The notes beneath the pieces were generated by a model. The model ran no database searches, was not told where the DNA came from, and worked only from the letters and a program-made list of their open reading frames with translations. A stretch of DNA of 64,000 nucleotides. It comes from CALMKX01 sp036274895 (lineage in GTDB: Bacteria; Acidobacteriota; Thermoanaerobaculia; Multivoradales; SZUA-115). The translations under genes were made by a program, and so were the position numbers. Location: the NCBI GenBank assembly GCA_036274895.1, contig DASUEU010000018.1, forward strand, positions 128,959 to 192,958, given 5' to 3'. Shown here one piece after another: positions 22,863 through 31,836 of the stretch; position 1 is the stretch's first letter; each line of letters begins with the position of its first letter.

Positions 22863-24332
22863 TCAGGGCTTCGGCCGGGCGATCACCAACCGGCCTCGCC
22901 CGGCGAGGTCGACGGCGAGGAGGAGGATCTCGAGCTGGTCGTCTCCGTCGAGGTCGACGGCAGTGAGGTCGTCCCAGCCGCCACGTTGGTCCCGCCGCGT
23001 CTCGGCACCTTCCTCGCCGGCTCCGACGCTGACCGAGCGCTCCGCCTTGCCGGCTGCCGGCAGCTCGAAGCGGAAAGAGGGCTGGCGGGCCAGGGGGCGG
23101 CCCTTGGGGCTCGTCGGCCAGACCTCGAGGGCGCCCTCGTGGACGGCGACCAGATCGGCGGCGCCGTCGCCGGAGAGGTCGCCCACCAGCTTCCAGCGTT
23201 CTGGGGTTTGCTTGATCTCGACCTTCCGCGCCTGGACGCCGAAGCGTCCGCCGCCGAGCCCCGGGTGGACGAAGACGCCGAGGTTGTCCCCCTGGAGACC
23301 GTCCGGCCCGGCGAGCAGGAGATCCTGCCTGCCGTCGCCGTCGAGGTCCGCCACGTCGGCGCTCATGTCGAACCAGCGGGTGATCGAGGTTTCGAGCTGG
23401 GCCAGGGGGAGCTTGCCGGCACGGGTGCGGTCGGCGGCCAGGGGAAAGACCCGCAGTCGCTTCTTCTCGAGCAGGTTGAGCTCGTCGGCGGTCTGGCTGG
23501 TGACGATCAAACAGGGCCGGCCGTCGACCCGCAGGTACCAGCTCTGCTCCACCTTCTCCGCACCCGGCAGACGGCCCCAGGCCTCCAGGTGCTCGCCCGT
23601 GGCGGTGTCGAGCAGCACCGAGGACACCCGCCGGTTGCCGTGGCGCAGGGGGCCCGAGGCGTAGAGATCCGGCTGGCCCTCGGCACCCGCGAGCCGGTGG
23701 ACCGGCGGTGAGGTCACGGCCAGGCCGGTGGGCTCGCGCCGAGCGGAGAGAGGCAGAGCGAGGCGCGCCGCCACCGACACTCCGCCGCGGCCGTCCGGCC
23801 GGTACAGGCGCAGGAACCCCGGCTCGGCCACGGCGAGCTCGCGGCCGGATCCCGCCACGCGCAGTGGCGACGGGGAGAGCGAGCGCAGGTCGAAGCCGGG
23901 GTGGTCGATCCGCTGCGCCAGCGGACCTGCCGCGGCGATGGCGTTGAGCGGGCCCAGCGAGAACAGCTGCCCGAGGGTGCCGAGCACCAGCTCGGGCTGG
24001 CCGCTGCCCTGGAGCTCAAGCACGTCGAGCGCTTTGGCCCCGCCGGGAAGGCCGCTGCGCACGAGGGAGAGGCGGCCCTTTCCTCGGGGATCCAGGAAGT
24101 AGAGCGAGCGCTCGCCGTCCACCTCGCCTTGGGGGCGGACGAGCAGGAAGACCCCACCCTTGCCCTCGCCCTGCCCGGCAACCAGGGCGGAGACCACCGG
24201 CCCGGGCAGCTCCGCAACCAGGACCTTGCCTCCCGCCTGCGTGCTCACTCGCGCGGCCGGTGCCTCACCGCCCTCGGCCAAGAGGAGGGGCGCGGCGCCC
24301 AGGGATAGGACCAGCGCTGCAAGCAGCCTCAA
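22863..24332 (-). CDS. Exported FG-GAP/VCBS repeat protein, TTG start
   Basis: A 489-residue protein with a signal peptide (MRLLAALVLSLGAAPLLLA). Calcium-binding FG-GAP-like motifs recur, such as DLDGDGRQDLLLAGPDG, DLSGDGAADLVAVHEGA and DLDGDDQLEILLL near the C-terminus, consistent with a beta-propeller. The likely start is TTG at 24332, which overlaps the TGA of the preceding homologous gene (TTGA); longer forms would only extend into that gene. Function is unknown. It is a tandem paralogue of 24329-25945 and the two probably form an operon. Confidence 0.82.
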   Translation of the reverse strand: MRLLAALVLSLGAAPLLLAEGGEAPAARVSTQAGGKVLVAELPGPVVSALVAGQGEGKGGVFLLVRPQGEVDGERSLYFLDPRGKGRLSLVRSGLPGGAKALDVLELQGSGQPELVLGTLGQLFSLGPLNAIAAAGPLAQRIDHPGFDLRSLSPSPLRVAGSGRELAVAEPGFLRLYRPDGRGGVSVAARLALPLSARREPTGLAVTSPPVHRLAGAEGQPDLYASGPLRHGNRRVSSVLLDTATGEHLEAWGRLPGAEKVEQSWYLRVDGRPCLIVTSQTADELNLLEKKRLRVFPLAADRTRAGKLPLAQLETSITRWFDMSADVADLDGDGRQDLLLAGPDGLQGDNLGVFVHPGLGGGRFGVQARKVEIKQTPERWKLVGDLSGDGAADLVAVHEGALEVWPTSPKGRPLARQPSFRFELPAAGKAERSVSVGAGEEGAETRRDQRGGWDDLTAVDLDGDDQLEILLLAVDLAGRGRLVIARPKP

Positions 24333-25945
24333 GGCCGTGCTCCCGAGAGGTAGAGGGCCAGCTCGACCGGCGCGCTGGCGCCGTCCGCCCCTTTGGGACC
24401 GGGACGAGTGATGGCGAGGTCCGAGCGGCCGTCGCCGTCGAGATCGGCTACCTTGACCAGGTTGGGGTCGCCGATCTGCTCCGCCACCTCGATGGTCAAG
24501 TCCGGTTTGGCCGGGTACGAACAGTCCGCGCGCCCCCTGTGGATACTCACCTTGGTGCCCCGCCCCATCTGCACGAAGTCGGCTCGCCCGTCGCCGTCGA
24601 AGTCCCCCGAGAAGAGCGAGAGCTGCCCGATGGCCAGGTTGTTGAGGTTCAAGGTGAAGCGGCCGGAGAGGTCGAGCCCGGTGACCTGGCGGAAGGAGCC
24701 GTCCGCCGCCTGGCACCAGAGGTGGAAATCGAGCCCGATCGAGATGCGCTTGGCCGCGAGCACGTTCAAGGCCTGGAGCATCGAGAAGTCGAGGGTCAAG
24801 GTGATGAGGTCCGGGCGGCGGTCGCCGTTCAAGTCCTGGAACCCGCCGGGGATCGGAATCTCCCCCTCGCGGGGGAAGACGTAGCCGTCGACCTCGAAGC
24901 GGCGTGCCGGCTCGCTGTCCATCTTCGTGCCCGCGCTCAGGCGGTGAACTCCCAGCTCGAAGCGGGGGCGCTTGGCCTCGGCCAGCTCCTGGCGCATCGA
25001 GAGATCGCCTTGCTTCTCCAGCTGGCGGCTGGTCACCAGCTCGGCGCGGCCCTCGCCGTCGAGGTCGCCCACGAAGACCACTTCCGGCTCGGCGTCCCGA
25101 GCCCGGCCGCCGAGGGGCGAGCGCGGCGCGCCGAACCGCCCGCCCCCCAGCCCGGGCAGCGCCTGGAACTGATTCCAGCCCTTCTCGTGGTTGCGCACCA
25201 GCAGGTCGACCTTACCGTCGCCGTCCAGGTCCTGGACCTGGGGCAAGGGATAGTGCCGGGTGAGGCCCTGCCGGTAGTGGGCGGCATGGCCGGGAAGTCG
25301 CTCGTCCAAGGGGAGCGCCAGAGTCCCGGCCGGCTGCCGCGCCAGGGAGCCTCCCGGGGAGAGGAAGATCACCAACCCCTCGCGACCCGGCAGGATGAGG
25401 TCGCGGGAGCCGTCGCCGTCGAGGTCGTGGCTCAAGTCGAGGTCCGGCAGCAGTTCCTCGGAGCCGGCGAGGACCGGTGGCTCCTCGATCCACGGCTCGA
25501 GGCTGGTCGCGCCATCCGCCGCCAGCCGCACCACCGAGATGCCCTCGTCGGTCAAGGCCAGCAGCGGCTCCTGCGCCGGGCCGCGCAGGAGGGCGTGAAC
25601 CGTCGTGGGCAGGGTCAAGGGGGGTCCGGCGGGCCGGAAGGAGCCGGCTCCGTCCTGGAGGAAGAGGTGGAGCTCGCGGCGATCGAGCAGAGCCGGCACC
25701 ACCGTCAGCACCTCGACCAGCCCTTCGACCTCGTCGAGCTTGGTGCTCTCGGTGACCCCGATCTCCCCCCAGCTCGTCGCCACCACGGCGACGGCGAGAT
25801 CGAGGCGCCCGTCGCCGTCGAGGTCCGCGGAGATCAGGCTCGCGGGAGCGCCGGGAAGGGCCAGGCGGAGGGGAGTCAGCTCCAGCTTCTTTTCCGCTGC
25901 GGCTGGGAGGACGGACAGGGCGAGCACGAGGAGGGCGCAGCGCAT
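24329..25945 (-). CDS. Exported FG-GAP/VCBS repeat protein
   Basis: A 538-residue protein with a short signal peptide (MRCALLVLALSVLPAAA) and at least six FG-GAP/VCBS motifs of the DLDGDGRLDLAVA type at spacings typical of an integrin-like seven-blade propeller. No enzyme domain is seen. These repeats bind calcium and usually mediate adhesion or protein contacts outside the cell. Its stop overlaps the TTG start of the next paralogue. No Shine-Dalgarno is obvious ahead of the ATG at 25945. It is related in repeat type, but not in domain layout, to the enediyne UnbV protein. Confidence 0.87.
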   Translation of the reverse strand: MRCALLVLALSVLPAAAEKKLELTPLRLALPGAPASLISADLDGDGRLDLAVAVVATSWGEIGVTESTKLDEVEGLVEVLTVVPALLDRRELHLFLQDGAGSFRPAGPPLTLPTTVHALLRGPAQEPLLALTDEGISVVRLAADGATSLEPWIEEPPVLAGSEELLPDLDLSHDLDGDGSRDLILPGREGLVIFLSPGGSLARQPAGTLALPLDERLPGHAAHYRQGLTRHYPLPQVQDLDGDGKVDLLVRNHEKGWNQFQALPGLGGGRFGAPRSPLGGRARDAEPEVVFVGDLDGEGRAELVTSRQLEKQGDLSMRQELAEAKRPRFELGVHRLSAGTKMDSEPARRFEVDGYVFPREGEIPIPGGFQDLNGDRRPDLITLTLDFSMLQALNVLAAKRISIGLDFHLWCQAADGSFRQVTGLDLSGRFTLNLNNLAIGQLSLFSGDFDGDGRADFVQMGRGTKVSIHRGRADCSYPAKPDLTIEVAEQIGDPNLVKVADLDGDGRSDLAITRPGPKGADGASAPVELALYLSGARP

Positions 25946-25976
25946 CGCACCAAGAAACGAGGCAGGTGGCGGAAAG

Positions 25977-27179
25977 TTACGTCGGCAGACGGCCCGGGTA
26001 GGCCTCGAGGCCGCGGGCCAGGATCTCCATCGCCCGGCGGGTGGCGTCGACGTTCAAGACGAAGGCGATGCGAACCTCGGCGCCACCGAGCCCCGGGCTG
26101 GCGTAGAAGCCGTTGCCGGGTGCCAGCATCACGGTCTCGCCCTCGTCGGAGAAGTCGGAGAGCAGCCAGGAGCAGAAGCGATCGGCGTCGTCGACCGGCA
26201 GGCGGACCATGGCGTAGAAGGCCCCGCGAGGACGGTGGGCGACGACGCCCGGCAGGCGTTCCAGAACCTCGAAGGCCGCGTCGCGGCGCCGGCGGTACTC
26301 GTCGCGCAGGGCGGCGAAGTAGTCCTGCCCCAGCGACAGAGCAGCCATCGCCGCCATCTGCTCGAGGGTCGGCGGGCAGAGGCGGGCCATGGCGAAGCGC
26401 AGCACGCTGTCGAGCACTTCCTGGTTCTTGGCGACCAGGCAGCCGATGCGGGCGCCGCAGGCCGAGAAGCGCTTGGAGATGCTGTCCACCAGGATCGCCC
26501 GCTCGGCCACCCCTGAGAGGTGGAGCACCGAATGGTGCTCGGCGCCGTCGAAGACGAACTCACGGTAGACCTCGTCGGTGATCAGGAAGAGGTCGCGCTC
26601 GAGGGCGATCTCCCGCAGTGTGGAAAGCTCGGCCCAGGTGTAGACGTAGCCGGTGGGGTTGCTGGGGTTGCAGATCAGGATGGCGCGGGTCCGCGGCGTC
26701 AGACGGGCGCGGATCTCGGCGGCCGGGGGCAGCGCGTAGCCGTGCTCGGCGTCGCAGGGCACCGGCACCACACCGACGCCGGCCTGGACGGCGAAGCCGT
26801 TGTAGTTGGTGTAGAAGGGCTCGGGGATCAGCACGTCGTCGCCCGGGTCGCAGGTGACGAGGAGGGCGAAGAGGATCGCCTCGCTGCCGCCGGTGGTCAC
26901 CAGCACCTGCTCCTTGTCGACGTCGATGCCGTGGCGGCGGTAGTAGCGGGCCAGGCTCTCGCGGTAGTCCCAGAGCCCACCGGAGTGGCCGTAGGCCAGG
27001 ATCTCGATCTGGTGGCGGCGGTAGGCGTCGAGCAAGGCGGGAGGGGTGGGAACGTCCGGCTGGCCGATGTTCAGCTGGTAGACGCGGACACCCCGTCGCC
27101 GGGCCTCCTCGGCCACGGGAGCGAGCTTGCGGATGGGCGAGGGCGGCATGGCCTTCGCCCGCTGGGCGATCGCTGGCAT
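25977..27179 (-). CDS. Class I/II PLP-dependent aminotransferase
   Basis: A 400-residue fold-type I aminotransferase of usual length. Visible motifs are NIGQPDVPTPP (substrate region, about residue 37), TTGGSEAI (96), CNPSNPTGYVY (170-180), TDEVY (201-205) and SISKRFSACGARIG, in which K236 is the PLP lysine. It lies in the aspartate/aromatic aminotransferase subgroup; exact amino donor and acceptor cannot be told from sequence. It is monocistronic and divergent from the rhomboid-like gene across 240 bases. Confidence 0.9.
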   Translation of the reverse strand: MPAIAQRAKAMPPSPIRKLAPVAEEARRRGVRVYQLNIGQPDVPTPPALLDAYRRHQIEILAYGHSGGLWDYRESLARYYRRHGIDVDKEQVLVTTGGSEAILFALLVTCDPGDDVLIPEPFYTNYNGFAVQAGVGVVPVPCDAEHGYALPPAAEIRARLTPRTRAILICNPSNPTGYVYTWAELSTLREIALERDLFLITDEVYREFVFDGAEHHSVLHLSGVAERAILVDSISKRFSACGARIGCLVAKNQEVLDSVLRFAMARLCPPTLEQMAAMAALSLGQDYFAALRDEYRRRRDAAFEVLERLPGVVAHRPRGAFYAMVRLPVDDADRFCSWLLSDFSDEGETVMLAPGNGFYASPGLGGAEVRIAFVLNVDATRRAMEILARGLEAYPGRLPT

Positions 27180-27419
27180 GGTCGGGGCGCTCCTGGGTCC
27201 GCGGTCGAGGCCCGCTCGGGGGCGGGTAGGGGCCTATTCTTGGGGAAGGCGACGGGGGCTGTCCAGTCGGGGCGGGAGCGAGCGAACGGCGGACGCTGCG
27301 GGCGCGGAGCAGGGGTCTTCGGGGGTGTTTGTGGAGAGTCTGTAGCGTCCGAGCCGATGCGAGGGGCCGAGGTCCCAAGCTCGCCGTCCGCGTCCACCCC
27401 CTTCGCTTACAATCCCCCC

Positions 27420-28199
27420 ATGTACGCCAGAAGGACGACGAGCTTCACCGGCGGCCTCTCGGGGGGCCGGATGCCGGTGGACCTGATCGCCCTCGTCGCC
27501 TTCGTCTTCTTGACCTTCTGCCTGCAGTTCTTCGAGTCCACGGCACCCTTCCTCTCGCGGCTGCGCCTGTCGAACGCGGTGTGGCAGCGGGGCGAGGTCT
27601 GGCGGGCCGTGACCTACCCCTTCATCGGCTTCGGCGCGCCCAGCCTGTGGATCCTCCTCCAGCTCGCCATGCTGCTGTGGTTCGGCCGGGACATTTACGT
27701 GCGCCTGGGGCGCAAACGCTTCTGGCGCATGCTGGTGCTGGGCGCCCTGGTGGCGGCGGCGGTGGCCCTGGCGGTGGAGGCCGCGCTCGCTCCCTCCGGC
27801 TGGTGGCCGGCCCGCAGCCCCTACCTGCTGCTCCAGGGCCAGCAGCTGATCCTCGCCCTGCTGGTGGCGGCGTTCGCCACCCTCTACCGCTCGGCCACCA
27901 TCTCGCTGATGTTCGTGCTGCCGATCTCTGCGGCGTGGTTCATCCCCGTCGAGCTGCTGCTCGCTTTCCTGGGCTTCCTGTGGTCGAAGGACCTGGCTGG
28001 CTTTCTGGGCCTGGCCGCGGGGATCGGCTTCACCTGGGCCACCCTCGCCCCGAACCGCGCCCAGCGTGCACCGAAGGAGCTGGGCTTGAGGCTGCGCAAG
28101 CTGTGGTACCAGCTGCGGCTGGCGCGGATGAAGCGGCGGCGCGGCCTCAAGGTGATCGAAGGCGGCAAGGGCAAGCCGCCGGGCCGCTGGGTAAACTGA
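27420..28199 (+). CDS. Rhomboid-like membrane protein, probably not a protease
   Basis: A 259-residue protein with about six membrane segments and a basic C-terminal tail. WRAVTYPFIGFG resembles the second-helix region of rhomboids (WRLVTYMFLH), but the serine motif GxSG and the catalytic histidine are missing, so it fits rhomboid-fold pseudoproteases. A -10-like TACAAT (27408-27413) ends 6 bases before the ATG at 27420, suggesting a leaderless transcript. It converges on the Rieske-flavodoxin gene with a 9-base gap. Function is unknown. Confidence 0.65.
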   Translation: MYARRTTSFTGGLSGGRMPVDLIALVAFVFLTFCLQFFESTAPFLSRLRLSNAVWQRGEVWRAVTYPFIGFGAPSLWILLQLAMLLWFGRDIYVRLGRKRFWRMLVLGALVAAAVALAVEAALAPSGWWPARSPYLLLQGQQLILALLVAAFATLYRSATISLMFVLPISAAWFIPVELLLAFLGFLWSKDLAGFLGLAAGIGFTWATLAPNRAQRAPKELGLRLRKLWYQLRLARMKRRRGLKVIEGGKGKPPGRWVN

Positions 28200-28208
28200 C
28201 GAGCCTCC

Positions 28209-29300
28209 CTACAGCGCGTGGCCCTTGCGGCCGCCGGGGCACAGCTTCTCCCCCTTGGCGTGGCCGGCGAGGAGCACCTCGGCCATCTCGATAGCCCGGT
28301 CGGCGAGGGCACGGGCGCCGTCGGCCAGCAGGGCGCTCTCCCGCACGGCGACCACGTTGTTCTCCATGTCCTCGGCGCTCCAGCCCCGCGAGTGGGCGAT
28401 GAAGGGGAACTGTGGAAACTGGCAGCCCACCTCGCCGAAGAAGACCATCATCTGCCCGGCCACGGCCTGGACGTTGTCCTGGCCGCCGGTGATGAGGAAG
28501 GAGGCCACCTTGTTCTCGAGCAGGTGGCGGTTGGCGATGGTTTCCTGGTTCTGGATGCAGTTCATCCGCTCGACCATCTTGTAGTAGAGGCTGCTCGCCA
28601 CGCCCCAGCGAATCGGGGTGGCGACGAGGATCACGTCCGCCCAGTGGACGAATGCCTCGTAGACCACGTCCAACTGGTCCTTCTTGTCCATCTGGGTGAT
28701 CGAGCATGGCCACGTGCAGGCGTGGGCGGACTTCGAGTAGAAGCCCTCGCAGGCGCGGAAGGCGAGGTCGCGCAAGCGGATGAGCTGGGTCTCGGAGCCC
28801 CGCTCGGTGGCCCGGGCGAGGGCCAGCTCGAGCAGATGGTCTGAGGTGCTGAAGCGGGGGTGGGCGGCGGTCATGGCGGTGGTGGAGATGCCCACCACCC
28901 GCACGGGCCCGGGCACCCGCTCGACCTTGCGCGCCAGGGGGTGCGCCGGGTGCGGCAGCTTGTTGCGGCGGCTCTTGGGCGTGAGGTTCACCCACACGTG
29001 GTCGTCCCGCACCTCGACCTCGTAGGAAGGCACGCGGTCCGCCTCGTAGCCGGGCTCCCCCTCGCCGGTGACGCAGTGGAACTTCCAGTAGTGCCAGGGG
29101 CAGACCACGTAATCTCCCTCGATCCGCCCCTCCCCCAACGGCCCCCCCACGTGGTTGCAGGCTCCCGAGATGGCGCTCCAGGCGCCGTCCCGGTACACCA
29201 ACGCCAGCCGCGTCCGCCCGGCCGTCAGCTGCTGCAAAGGCCGCTTCGCCAGCTCCTCGGCCGGGCCGAGGTCGTACCAGTTCGCTTCGGGGGTGGTCAT
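28209..29300 (-). CDS. Rieske [2Fe-2S] / flavodoxin-fold NADPH-FMN reductase fusion
   Basis: A 363-residue fusion. Residues 1 to about 110 are a Rieske domain with C48-x-H50 and C67-P-W-H70 as [2Fe-2S] ligands. Residues about 130-330 are a flavodoxin-like NAD(P)H-dependent FMN reductase-type domain (VVGISTTAMT for the phosphate loop, VILVATPIRWGVASSLYYKM, and ITGGQDNVQAV). Electrons could pass from NAD(P)H through FMN to the Rieske centre inside one chain. The ATG at 29300 is set by the Rieske start (NWYDLGPAEEL); a longer frame upstream lacks homology-like sequence. The substrate or partner oxygenase is not visible nearby. Confidence 0.88.
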   Translation of the reverse strand: MTTPEANWYDLGPAEELAKRPLQQLTAGRTRLALVYRDGAWSAISGACNHVGGPLGEGRIEGDYVVCPWHYWKFHCVTGEGEPGYEADRVPSYEVEVRDDHVWVNLTPKSRRNKLPHPAHPLARKVERVPGPVRVVGISTTAMTAAHPRFSTSDHLLELALARATERGSETQLIRLRDLAFRACEGFYSKSAHACTWPCSITQMDKKDQLDVVYEAFVHWADVILVATPIRWGVASSLYYKMVERMNCIQNQETIANRHLLENKVASFLITGGQDNVQAVAGQMMVFFGEVGCQFPQFPFIAHSRGWSAEDMENNVVAVRESALLADGARALADRAIEMAEVLLAGHAKGEKLCPGGRKGHAL

Positions 29301-29423
29301 GGAGAGGGGATTGTACCTGGGTCGGAAAAAGCGGGAGGCGATGGCCGTCGAAGGGGGGAACGCAGGACGATGCCGGGCGAACCAGCCGCAGGGGGCGGGA
29401 TGTCCGGGGGAGGAAACGAATCG

Positions 29424-29738
29424 ATGAACGACTACAAACGCTGGTACAACGTCGCTACTGGCTCCCACTTCCACTACCAGGTCACCGGCGCGGACACCCA
29501 CGCGATCCAGTGCGCGATCGATGCCCTACGGGTTGCCTGCGCCCCTTTCCCGCAGCCTCTCTCCAGCCCGAACCGGTACAAGTGGTTTCTCGAGGTGCGG
29601 CTCGGCAACTCTCCGGCGCGGGTTGAGGCATGGATCACACGGCCCGATGGTACGCCGCACGGTGATCGCTTCGATGAGACTGCCGGTGGGGCGCCCGGTG
29701 AGATCTTCATCTTCAACTTTCGTGCACTGACGCAGTAG
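29424..29738 (+). CDS. Small protein of unknown function
   Basis: A 104-residue protein with no signal peptide or membrane segment and an even mix of charged and aromatic residues (starts MNDYKRWYNVATGSHFHYQV). GGAGGAA at 29409-29415 gives a strong Shine-Dalgarno for the ATG at 29424. It is 9 bases upstream of an exported outer-membrane-like protein, so the two are probably co-transcribed. Third codon positions are less GC-rich than in neighbouring genes. I do not recognise a family. Confidence 0.65.
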   Translation: MNDYKRWYNVATGSHFHYQVTGADTHAIQCAIDALRVACAPFPQPLSSPNRYKWFLEVRLGNSPARVEAWITRPDGTPHGDRFDETAGGAPGEIFIFNFRALTQ

Positions 29739-29747
29739 GAGCGAAAG

Positions 29748-31184
29748 ATGAGAGCTGTGTGCTTCGTCCTCTTCATATCCTTGCTCTGTAGCCCTGTTCT
29801 CGCAGTAGATCCATGCCTGGACGAGAAGATGACCGTCGACGAGTGTCAGCACCTGCTCAAGTTGATAGCCCTTGAGGGCCGGCCTGACAAAGGGAAAGCT
29901 GCACCGGCTGGCGAGAGCGAGAGGAGGGCCGCAACGAGGTCGATGGCCAAGGCTGCCCTCGCCGAAACTTCACCCAAGGAAGCCGGCTCGGGAGCGGACC
30001 CCTATGCATCGAACCTTGCAGCAACGCTGACGGACTACCTGAACGTCTTCGGGGGCGCTTTCGAGATCGAGTCCCAAGCAGAAGACGGTCGTACCTTGAC
30101 ATTGAATCTGGTGCCGGAACTACTGGAGAAAAAGCCACTGAAGCTCCAGGCGGTCGTACGCAAGCCAGAGATCTACGGCCCTCTGAAGGAAGAGATTCCC
30201 GAGGACGTACGAGGCGAGCGTTCCGAAGGACTGGAGAAGAAGCTCCGGGACTTTGACGATGTGGAGATCGTCGCCTCGTACCGCCTCAATCGCAGAGATA
30301 CCCGTTATGTGCTGGACTATGATGAGGTGTTCGCCGCCGTGATCGAAGCAGGAACGGAGAAGGAACTCCCGGCGTTAACCGAGCTAGCCGATCACGTGGA
30401 CAAGATCCTCGTCGAGGTTCAGACGCGATTTCGAGAGCAGCCGGACAAGATCACCCTCGCGCAAGTGAGAGAGGTTCTCCAGACTGGGGAGCGCTATCAA
30501 GAGTTCCGGCAGGCGTTGGAGGCCGAGGCTGCCCAGCTAGCGGACTTCCAGGCAGTTGTCGAGAGAGTCGTCGCGACCTACTTCGACCCCTTCGCCAACG
30601 CCGTCAACAACAAGACCCAATGGATCGCCTCCGGTTCCTACCGCCTCCGCAACGAAGACGGCGGCGTGGGGCCCGATCAGTGGAAGCTGAACTTCCGCTA
30701 CGAGCACGGCTTCCTGTCAAACCCTGAGCAGCTCGCCGAGATCCTGGAAGGGTGTGCCGGAGGCAGCGATGCCTGCCTGGACGACCTCGCCGGCTGGACC
30801 AAGCACGCCGGCAAGCACCGGCTGGTGGCCAGCCTGGACTACGAAGAGGTCAAGCCCTACGGCGGCACCTTCGCTGGCACGGACATCGACCTCGACTCCA
30901 GCCATTGCCTGGTCTTCAAGCTCGCCTACGGCCTCTACCTCGACCCGGCCACCAAGCGACGGCTGGCCCTCGACGTGAGCTACGAGGACGTGAGCAGCGA
31001 CCCGATGCGGCAAGATCGCTGGCTGGGCTCCCTGGTGGTGTCCCAGCAGCTCGAGTCCGGCATGGAAGTCGTCATCGGCGCCGTGTACGCCAACCACGCG
31101 AAGTTCCTGGGCGAGGTGGACGAGCCTCTCTCGGCCCACTTCGGGCTGAACTACTCCTTCAAGAGCAAGGACGACAAGAAGTAG
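29748..31184 (+). CDS. Exported protein with C-terminal beta-barrel-like region
   Basis: A 478-residue protein with a signal peptide (residues 1-19, ending VLAV). The N-terminal half (about 20-270) is charged and helical. The C-terminal about 200 residues show alternating strands typical of an outer-membrane barrel (WIASGSYRLRNED, WKLNFRYEHGF, HRLVASLDYEEV, RLALDVSYEDVS, MEVVIGAVYANHAKF) ending LNYSFKSKDDKK. Base usage changes inside the gene: the first about 800 bases use many A/T third positions, the rest is as GC-rich as the neighbours. It may be a chimera. Function is unknown. Confidence 0.75.
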   Translation: MRAVCFVLFISLLCSPVLAVDPCLDEKMTVDECQHLLKLIALEGRPDKGKAAPAGESERRAATRSMAKAALAETSPKEAGSGADPYASNLAATLTDYLNVFGGAFEIESQAEDGRTLTLNLVPELLEKKPLKLQAVVRKPEIYGPLKEEIPEDVRGERSEGLEKKLRDFDDVEIVASYRLNRRDTRYVLDYDEVFAAVIEAGTEKELPALTELADHVDKILVEVQTRFREQPDKITLAQVREVLQTGERYQEFRQALEAEAAQLADFQAVVERVVATYFDPFANAVNNKTQWIASGSYRLRNEDGGVGPDQWKLNFRYEHGFLSNPEQLAEILEGCAGGSDACLDDLAGWTKHAGKHRLVASLDYEEVKPYGGTFAGTDIDLDSSHCLVFKLAYGLYLDPATKRRLALDVSYEDVSSDPMRQDRWLGSLVVSQQLESGMEVVIGAVYANHAKFLGEVDEPLSAHFGLNYSFKSKDDKK

Positions 31185-31451
31185 GAGCCCCTGCCCGGGC
31201 GGCCACGGGGGGCCGCCTCTACGACCCTTCTCCACGAGGGCGTAGGGGCAGGCCCCAGTGCCTGCCCGCTCTCCTGGCGCAATGTCCAACGCCAAATCCA
31301 AATAGCGCGATGTGTCAATGAAGGTCCGGAGCGGCGGCATGGGGTCGCTGCTCTCGGATTCTCGCCTTCACCCTCTACCGCCGGCCGTCCTGGTGCTTGC
31401 GAGCCGACAAGGGCCGGCGCCTCTCGAGACGAGAGGAGAAGGAGACGCATC
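31185..31451. repeat. Intergenic region with GTAGGGGC-type repeat
   Basis: Immediately after the stop of the previous gene lies GGGCGGCCACGGGGGGCCGCC, a strong hairpin, then GTAGGGGCAGGCCCCAGTGCC with a second. The same sequence type occurs at 31776-31836, 35688-35757 and 58497-58592. The remainder (31271-31451) holds only the leader of the next gene. Confidence 0.7.
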
Positions 31452-31757
31452 ATGTCCAGGAGCTTCCGTCAGATCACCGTCTACGCCCTCTCCCTCGTGG
31501 CCTTGGCCGGTCTGGCCGCCACCGCGGTGGACGCCCAGCTGCCCAGCTATTCCGTCACCCGCACCCGAGGCACCACGCCGCAGGCCTGCTCCGACGCGGT
31601 GCAGGTCATCGAAAATCAGTGCGCCAGTCACGGCCCGATCACCGTCAACCCCCGGCAGTGCGACCCGCTCTTCGACTTCTGGGGCAATCTCCTCGGCTAC
31701 GCCTGCGTCTGCCGGGCGACGACGACCTTCTGCATCAGCTCCGTCCCGCTGCCGTAG
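31452..31757 (+). CDS. Small secreted cysteine-containing protein
   Basis: A 101-residue protein with a clear signal peptide (about residues 1-28, cleavage near VDAQ). The mature part of about 72 residues has six cysteines (in QACSD, NQCAS, RQCDP, YACVCR and TFCIS), suggesting disulfide bonds outside the cell. GAGGAGAAGGAG upstream provides a strong Shine-Dalgarno for the ATG at 31452. No known family or toxin signature was recognised. It lies between two copies of the GTAGGGGC repeat. Confidence 0.75.
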   Translation: MSRSFRQITVYALSLVALAGLAATAVDAQLPSYSVTRTRGTTPQACSDAVQVIENQCASHGPITVNPRQCDPLFDFWGNLLGYACVCRATTTFCISSVPLP

Positions 31758-31775
31758 AGCCCCGGCCCGTCTGCC

Positions 31776-31836
31776 GTAGGGGCGGCCCCCCGTGGCCGCC
31801 CGGGCGGGGAGGGCAGGCACGGGGGCCTGCCCCTAC
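31776..31836. repeat. GTAGGGGC-type hairpin repeat, copy 2
   Basis: GTAGGGGCGGCCCCCCGTGG is followed by GCCGCC, a spacer, and GGGCAGGCACGGGGGCCTGC ending CCCTAC. It has two internal hairpins and inverted ends (GTAGGGGC/GCCCCTAC). The right end supplies the stop codon of the minus-strand gene at 31833. Confidence 0.8.
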
